Assembly (NCBI RefSeq): GCF_023618015.1
Contig: NZ_JAJKBJ010000003.1
Location: 179,583 to 243,582 of the forward strand
DNA: 64,000 nt
Direction of reading: 5' to 3'
DNA from: Legionella maioricensis
Lineage (GTDB): Bacteria > Pseudomonadota > Gammaproteobacteria > Legionellales > Legionellaceae
In this document: positions 59,047 through 64,000 of the stretch, piece by piece
Layout: each line of letters begins with the position of its first letter
Position numbering within the stretch: the first letter of the stretch is position 1
Notes under the pieces: generated by a model
What the model was told of the DNA's origin: nothing
What the model saw: the letters and a program-made list of their open reading frames with translations, nothing else
Databases searched by the model: none
Translations under genes and position numbers: made by a program

Positions 59047-60478
59047 GACGTATTAATTGAGTGAGTAAAGGAACAGGTCTGCCCGTGGCATTACGTTTTT
59101 TTCCAGAAATCCAGGCGGTACCGGCAATATCCAAATGAGCCCAACGATATTTTTCGGTAAAGCGAGATAAGAAACATGCCGCGGTAATGCTTCCTGCGGA
59201 ACGATCAAACCCTGCATTAATCATATCTGCTAAAGGACTATCTATAGCATCTTGATATGCTTCATCCAAGGGCATGCGCCAGACTTTGTCTTCACTCTCT
59301 TTGCCAGCACGTTCGATGAGTTTCGCTAATGGATCATCATTGGTCATAAATCCAGTGGCAACGCTGCCTAGAGCGACAATCATTGCGCCTGTTAGTGTGG
59401 CAATATCAAGTACAAACTCTGGTTTATAACGTTCTGCATAAGTAAGCGCATCTGCTAATACCAAACGACCTTCAGCATCTGTATTAATTACTTCTATTGT
59501 TTGGCCGGACATGCTGGTAATGATATCCCCAGGTTTAATGGCTGCACCGCTGAGCATGTTTTCAGCGCTGGCAATAAGACCAATGACATTGATTGGCAAT
59601 TTGAGCAGTGCGCAAGCTTTCAAGGTGCCTAAAACACTTGCCGCACCTGACATGTCATACTTCATCTCATCCATGGCATTAGCCGGCTTAATGGATAATC
59701 CTCCGGTGTCAAAAGTAATGCCTTTACCTACCAGAATGATTGGAGGTGTATTTCCAGCCCCCTTGTACTGAATATCGATAAGTCTTGGCGGTTGGTCACT
59801 GCCTTGGGATACTGCTAATAAAGCGCCCATGCCCATTTGACGTATTTCTTCAGGCCCCATTACTTTACAACTCATCGTTTCGAATTGTTTGGCCAATTGC
59901 ACTGCTTGTTCTCCCAGATAGGTGGGGGTGCAGATATTGGCTGGCATATTGGCCAGATGGCGGGTCATTTCAACACCTTGGGTAATTGCCAGGGCCAATT
60001 CCAATACTTGTTCATTTGCGCCGGGTAAGTAAAAGGTAATGGCTTCCAGCTTATGAGGTTTTGAATTTTTCTTTTTAAAATCAAGCAGTTGATAACGTAG
60101 ATTATCGATTTGAATGATCATTTGTTCCAATTGCCATTCCGCAGTATGTTGCGCCAACTGGGGAAGACAAAGGGTTGCGGAAGTAAAGTGCTGTTTGATT
60201 AAAGAGTCAGCTATTTCTACTAATCTTTTTTGTAGTTTAGCGGGGGTGAACTCTGCTTTCTTCCCACATTGAACAAGTAACAGGCTATGTCCTTGAACAT
60301 CAGTCTGCCATGCTGAATCTCCGGGCTCAGCAGCCCGTTGAGCTAGTTTTGTAATGAGGTTATGGTGTTCTTTATCCAGAGTTAACGCGAACTCAGGTAA
60401 TTCTGCATCTGAAAAGATACCCAGTACAAGACATTCACTGTGAGTCAGTGAGGGCTTTTGAGTTAATCCGTAATTCAT
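59027..60478 (-). CDS. pepA: Leucyl aminopeptidase PepA
   Basis: A 483-residue M17 enzyme with the PepA signatures: [33 protein letters not shown] and [18 protein letters not shown], giving the two-metal site. A PepA-type N-terminal domain (residues 1-160) is present; in E. coli this part helps DNA binding in XerCD recombination. It is divergent from lptFG across a repeat-bearing gap, as in other gammaproteobacteria. Confidence 0.96.
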   Translation of the reverse strand: MNYGLTQKPSLTHSECLVLGIFSDAELPEFALTLDKEHHNLITKLAQRAAEPGDSAWQTDVQGHSLLLVQCGKKAEFTPAKLQKRLVEIADSLIKQHFTSATLCLPQLAQHTAEWQLEQMIIQIDNLRYQLLDFKKKNSKPHKLEAITFYLPGANEQVLELALAITQGVEMTRHLANMPANICTPTYLGEQAVQLAKQFETMSCKVMGPEEIRQMGMGALLAVSQGSDQPPRLIDIQYKGAGNTPPIILVGKGITFDTGGLSIKPANAMDEMKYDMSGAASVLGTLKACALLKLPINVIGLIASAENMLSGAAIKPGDIITSMSGQTIEVINTDAEGRLVLADALTYAERYKPEFVLDIATLTGAMIVALGSVATGFMTNDDPLAKLIERAGKESEDKVWRMPLDEAYQDAIDSPLADMINAGFDRSAGSITAACFLSRFTEKYRWAHLDIAGTAWISGKKRNATGRPVPLLTQLIRHVANSR

Positions 60479-60698
60479 TTTATTGTCCTAGAAGACTAAA
60501 AGAGTCTAGTTTACCTAACCATCATGAGCGGCGCAAATTATTAAACCCTGCGTTTCCGGAAATTAAGGATATATATCAGTTTGAATAGCAAATGGTATTT
60601 TTAATTCGCCCGTCATGAATTATCATGAACAGATATCTTTTATGTTATTCTGAATAAATAACAATTTAAATCGTTGAATTGGAGCAACAAGTGACCTC

Positions 60699-60805
60699 TA
60701 ATAACCCCGGGAAAAACGTCATCCCGAGCGAAGTGAAGGTTTAGGTACAGCTCTAAATGTTGGGAGAGCCCTCACGGTATTCGTGATGATGGGCTCTCGG
60801 TAAGT
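60699..60805. repeat. Dispersed repeat element between pepA and lptF
   Basis: TAACCCCGGGAAAAACGTCATCCCGAGCGAAGTGAAGG opens the element (quoted in general form; it spans 60701-60739), followed by GAGAGCCCTCACGGTATTCGTGATGATGGGCTCTC, an inverted repeat (GAGAGCCC with GGGCTCTC). It belongs to the same family as the elements at 11.2 kb and 63.8 kb. The rest of the 389-base gap is plain AT-rich DNA and should hold the lptF and pepA promoters. Confidence 0.65.
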
Positions 60806-60867
60806 TCAACGGTAGAATTCAAGTTAAAGTGAGTCAGCATGCAACATCCTCATGACAGGGGTATTGA

Positions 60868-61950
60868 GTGATAATTTTTCGTTATTTGGCCAAAGAAGTA
60901 TTTGTCACATTAATTTCATTAACTGCTGTATTAATGTTAATTTTTTTGAGTAATCAGTTCGTTCAATATTTAAATCGCGCGGCGTCCGGTAGTATTCCCG
61001 GTATGATTATCATGAAATTGATGATGCTGGAATTACCCAATTTGATGGGATTACTTTTGCCTCTTGGTTTTTATATGGCCTTATTGCTCGCTTACGGGCG
61101 TTTGTATGCTGAAAACGAAATGACCATCTTGCGTGCCTGTGGTTATGGACCAAAACAATTATTAAAGCACAGTTTTATTATGGCCAGCTTTGTAGCTGTT
61201 TTTGTGGGTGTGGTCATGATTTGGATAAGTCCTGTTATTGCAGTAGAACGCGCAAAACTGTTACGCTCCACAGGGATACAAACCTTGATTCAAACCATTA
61301 TGCCGGGGCGATTTCATGCCATCAATGCGGGGCAACAAGTATTTTATGTTCAGTCTATGAGCCGTGACCACAGTAAAGCGGAACAGGTTTTTTTAGCAAA
61401 AAAGAGTAGTAAAGAAGAAAAAATACAATGGGATGTATTATGGGCTGATAAAGCATATGCCGAGACTGATCCTAAAACTTTAGAAGAATACATCGTGCTG
61501 CAGGATGGAAAAGAATATCAGGGGGTTCCCGGGAATGCGGATTATCAGGTGGCCCAATTTGCTGATTATAAGGCACGCTTGCCTCATCCGACAGTAAGGG
61601 GGCTTAATGAAGATCTCCGTACTGCCTCGCTTAGGAGTTTATGGCCTTTAAACAGTTCTGCCCCTCAAAAAGGAGCTGAATTGGAATGGCGTTTATCCAT
61701 CCCTTTGATGGTCTTTACTCTGACCCTTGTTGCAGTTCCTCTAAGTCGAGTTAATTCTCGTTCGGGAAAATTTGCCAAATTATTACCCGCTGTAATCATT
61801 TATATTCTTTATGCTAACTTTATGTTTGTCGCTCGTGATGCCACCGCTTCAGGAAAAATTCCCTTATGGATAGGAATGTGGTGGATACATCTTCTGGTAA
61901 TAATCATTGGTTTGCTTCTGATTTGGCGTAATCAGGTGAAATTGTCATGA
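60868..61950 (+). CDS. lptF: LPS export permease LptF
   Basis: A 360-residue inner-membrane protein: three N-terminal and three C-terminal transmembrane helices around a periplasmic beta-jellyroll domain. The cytoplasmic coupling helix for LptB lies near LAYGRLYAENEMTILRACGY. With LptG and LptB it extracts LPS from the inner membrane. Starts with a GTG, AGGGG seven bases upstream. Overlaps lptG by four bases. Confidence 0.95.
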   Translation: MIIFRYLAKEVFVTLISLTAVLMLIFLSNQFVQYLNRAASGSIPGMIIMKLMMLELPNLMGLLLPLGFYMALLLAYGRLYAENEMTILRACGYGPKQLLKHSFIMASFVAVFVGVVMIWISPVIAVERAKLLRSTGIQTLIQTIMPGRFHAINAGQQVFYVQSMSRDHSKAEQVFLAKKSSKEEKIQWDVLWADKAYAETDPKTLEEYIVLQDGKEYQGVPGNADYQVAQFADYKARLPHPTVRGLNEDLRTASLRSLWPLNSSAPQKGAELEWRLSIPLMVFTLTLVAVPLSRVNSRSGKFAKLLPAVIIYILYANFMFVARDATASGKIPLWIGMWWIHLLVIIIGLLLIWRNQVKLS

Positions 61951-63017
61951 GCATGAGAATACTGGATCGTTACATTGCTAAAACTGTTCTCTTGGCAATT
62001 GGTTTAGTAACCCTCATGTTGGCTGGATTACAGGTTTTTATTTTGTTTGTAAGTCAATTGGACGACTTGGGGAAGGTAGACTACGGTATCGCGCAGACTA
62101 CGTTATTTGTTTTGTTACAACTGCCTTATCAAATCTATTTATTTTTTCCCATGGCCAGTTTATTAGGATGTTTAATTGGTTTAGGCGTCATGGCGAATCA
62201 TAGTGAATTAATCGTTATGCGAGCCGCGGGAATGTCCATTGGGCAAATAACCGGGGCTGTTTTAAAAGCATCGGTTGTGGTTATCATTTTGATAACGGCT
62301 ATGGGGGAGACCTTGGTTCCCTTGATGTCTCACTATGCAAACGATTATAAAACTGCAGCGTTAACCGGGGGGCAAACATTACGAACTGCTCAGGGCGTCT
62401 GGTTGCGCTATGGTAATGATTTTATTTCTATAGGGACGATACTTCCTGATAACGTATTGCAAAATATATATCAATTTCGCTTTGATGAACATCATGACTT
62501 GAAAATTACTCGTGAAATTGGCGAAGCGAAATATATAGATAACACATGGATTGCTTATGACGTGAAACAAACAGAATTTCAAACCGATCGTACTAAGGCT
62601 ACCAAATTTGCCTCTCTTCCCTGGGATGTGTTGGTGAAGCCGCACATTCTAAAAATTAGCGGTACTAATCCTGATGAAATGACGTTGCATGAACTTAATC
62701 GCTATTTGCGGGAGCAAAAACGCAGTCAACAAAATGCGCATAATTATAAATTTGCTTTTTTACAACGAATGATCCAACCGTTTACAACTATGGTGATGAT
62801 GGTATTGGCTATTCCTTTTATATTTGGTCCTTTACGTTCCTCTACCATGGGCTCAAAATTACTTGTAGGAGCAACAGTCGGTTTTGGTTTCCATATTGTT
62901 AATCGTTTTTTTGGACCAGTCAGTGCTGTATTTCAATGGCCTCCAGAATTGGCGGCCTTAGGACCTACAATTATATTTGCTTTAATCGGACTTTATTTAA
63001 TGAGACGAGTAAGATAA
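61947..63017 (+). CDS. lptG: LPS export permease LptG
   Basis: A 356-residue paralog of LptF with the same six-helix plus jellyroll plan; LGVMANHSELIVMRAAGMSI is the coupling-helix region and RFFGPVSAVFQWPPELAAL the C-terminal signature. Its ATGA start overlaps the lptF stop, and its TAA overlaps the next start (TAATG). Confidence 0.95.
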   Translation: MSMRILDRYIAKTVLLAIGLVTLMLAGLQVFILFVSQLDDLGKVDYGIAQTTLFVLLQLPYQIYLFFPMASLLGCLIGLGVMANHSELIVMRAAGMSIGQITGAVLKASVVVIILITAMGETLVPLMSHYANDYKTAALTGGQTLRTAQGVWLRYGNDFISIGTILPDNVLQNIYQFRFDEHHDLKITREIGEAKYIDNTWIAYDVKQTEFQTDRTKATKFASLPWDVLVKPHILKISGTNPDEMTLHELNRYLREQKRSQQNAHNYKFAFLQRMIQPFTTMVMMVLAIPFIFGPLRSSTMGSKLLVGATVGFGFHIVNRFFGPVSAVFQWPPELAALGPTIIFALIGLYLMRRVR

Positions 63018-63775
63018 TGGCTATACTGAGACATTTGATTGAATTTATGATTAATCCTTATTTTTTATGCCTGTTGGTTTTAGGCTTATGCATCTTTTTT
63101 TTATGGCGCCGAACATATCTTGTTTTTGTCCGCATCATGTTATGTCTGGTTTTTATATTCTTAATGGTTATTAGCACAGGTTGGTTACCAAGATATATAA
63201 CCAGCAAATTAGAAACCCAGTATCCCATAGTGCAGCAGATTGACCCCAAGATTAAATGGGTGGTGGTTTTAAGCGGCGGTCAAAACCAACTTGAAGGGAT
63301 GCCAGCCAACGTCCGGTTATCTTCCGCAAGCATTAAGCGCTTGGTAGAGGGAGTACGAATATTTAGAGCTTTGCCACAGGCAAAATTGGTTTTATCCGGA
63401 GGGGGGACTTCCGGTGAGCAACCCGAGGCCTTACTTTTAGCTCAATTGGCCAAGTGGTTTTCCATTCCAGAGCAAGATGTAGTCCTTGAATTGAAATCTA
63501 TTAATACAGCTGACCAAGCAAGGGAACTCGTCTCTATAGTTCATAAGCAGCCTTTTTATTTAGTTACTTCAGCAATTCATATGCCACGCTCTATTGCTTT
63601 ATGTCAGCAACAGGGATTGCATCCTATAGCTGCTCCAACTGATTACACTTTTTTTTGGAGTACTGAGGACAAAGGAAAAATGATTATCCCGAATACCTAC
63701 AATTTGTCTTATTTTTCTATTGCCATGCACGAGATTCTTGGTCGAATATGGGCTACTTTAACTCAAAAAATATAG
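63017..63775 (+). CDS. DUF218 (ElyC/SanA/YdcF) membrane protein
   Basis: About 252 residues. Two N-terminal transmembrane segments (YFLCLLVLGLCIFFLWR and IMLCLVFIFLMVISTGWL) precede a DUF218 domain with VVVLSGG, LVLSGGGTSGEQPEALLLA, STNTADQ-like INTADQARE, and LVTSAIHMPRSIALC. ElyC members act on envelope carbohydrate or undecaprenyl-phosphate metabolism. Translation is coupled to lptG. A longer open frame extends upstream inside lptG but has no start signal. Confidence 0.85.
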   Translation: MAILRHLIEFMINPYFLCLLVLGLCIFFLWRRTYLVFVRIMLCLVFIFLMVISTGWLPRYITSKLETQYPIVQQIDPKIKWVVVLSGGQNQLEGMPANVRLSSASIKRLVEGVRIFRALPQAKLVLSGGGTSGEQPEALLLAQLAKWFSIPEQDVVLELKSINTADQARELVSIVHKQPFYLVTSAIHMPRSIALCQQQGLHPIAAPTDYTFFWSTEDKGKMIIPNTYNLSYFSIAMHEILGRIWATLTQKI

Positions 63776-63799
63776 ACCTTATGTAATCTCGAAAAATTT

Positions 63800-64000
63800 G
63801 CACGTCATGTTGTCATTCCGAACCAAGTCAGGGAGCTGTCCAGTACAATGCTCTTACCAGAGGCTTCAGGGGTAAACCCTGGAGATCCCTCACTTCGTTC
63901 GGGATGACGTAGATAAGTTCGGGATGACGTAGATAGGTTCGGGATGACGTAGATAAGTTCGGGATGACGTAGATAAGTTCGGGATGACGTAGATAAGTTC
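63800..64000. repeat. Dispersed repeat followed by 20-bp tandem array, cut by window end
   Basis: The first part shares the 32-base core at 63881-63912 with the element at 11.2 kb. From 63897 the 20-mer GTTCGGGATGACGTAGATAA repeats five times plus a partial copy, with only one base different (G for A in the second unit, 63936). The array runs off the window, so copy number is unknown. It does not encode a protein I can support. Confidence 0.9.

Noticed and set aside
63881..64000. CRISPR array at the window end
   Set aside because: The 20-base units are contiguous with no spacers between them, so this is a simple tandem array.

Overview
The window reads as chromosome from a Legionella species, probably not L. 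pneumophila itself. The DNA is AT-rich. It carries a Legionella-style enhABC cluster (L,D-transpeptidase, EnhB, 1208-residue Sel1-repeat EnhC), a letA-uvrC pair with a GacA-type regulator, a phospholipase C of the PlcA family beside the envelope genes, and several eukaryote-like genes typical of Dot/Icm effectors. No database could be searched, so species and gene names rest on recalled family features and gene order.

Layout. 1-2.6 kb: end of a methyltransferase gene, then two tandem genes for permuted papain-fold (NlpC/P60-LRAT-like) proteins, the first behind a PmrA-box-like direct repeat. 2.6-13.6 kb: a LuxR/GNAT-like pseudogene, exported adenosine deaminase, a solute-binding protein, ctpA-envC-gpmI, two small exported proteins, a 20-bp repeat array, and an overlapping set TVP38 membrane protein / 51-codon oxidoreductase remnant / plcA. 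13.7-24.1 kb: the envelope block uppS-cdsA-rseP-bamA-skp-lpxD-fabZ-lpxA, then crcB and serS; dxr and lpxB, common in this block elsewhere, are absent. 24.3-29.6 kb: accessory genes (phytochelatin-synthase-like protease, a frame-interrupted pair, NTF2-like, LOG-like, M20 peptidase). 29.7-40.2 kb: housekeeping genes tRNA-Pro, ispB, ychF-pth-rplY, rplU-rpmA-obg, cinA, phhA, letA-uvrC.

40.4-42.4 kb holds the most striking gene: one protein that appears to join a dual-specificity phosphatase, an F-box-like segment and ankyrin-like repeats. It is followed by an opposing gene with an SGHY motif. 43.2-48.1 kb is enhABC behind a sigma-28-like promoter. 48.1-52.6 kb is a decayed accessory island: umuC tail, a DnaA-box cluster, an IS6-like transposase tail, two unknown genes, a Fic-domain gene and another gene fragment. 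52.7-64 kb returns to core genes (rpsT, murJ, two M17 aminopeptidases, holC, lptFG, a DUF218 gene), interrupted by a leucine-rich-repeat gene with a 345-bp tandem duplication, and ends in a 20-bp tandem repeat array running off the window.

How the genes work together. The 13.7-24 kb block supplies undecaprenyl carrier, phospholipid precursor, outer-membrane protein assembly and lipid A acyl chains; lptFG exports the finished LPS and murJ flips the peptidoglycan precursor. EnhABC, PlcA, TVP38 and the effector candidates are accessory or virulence-associated functions around that core. Effector status is inferred from domain content, lack of signal peptides and, for one gene, a PmrA-box-like site; translocation cannot be seen in sequence.
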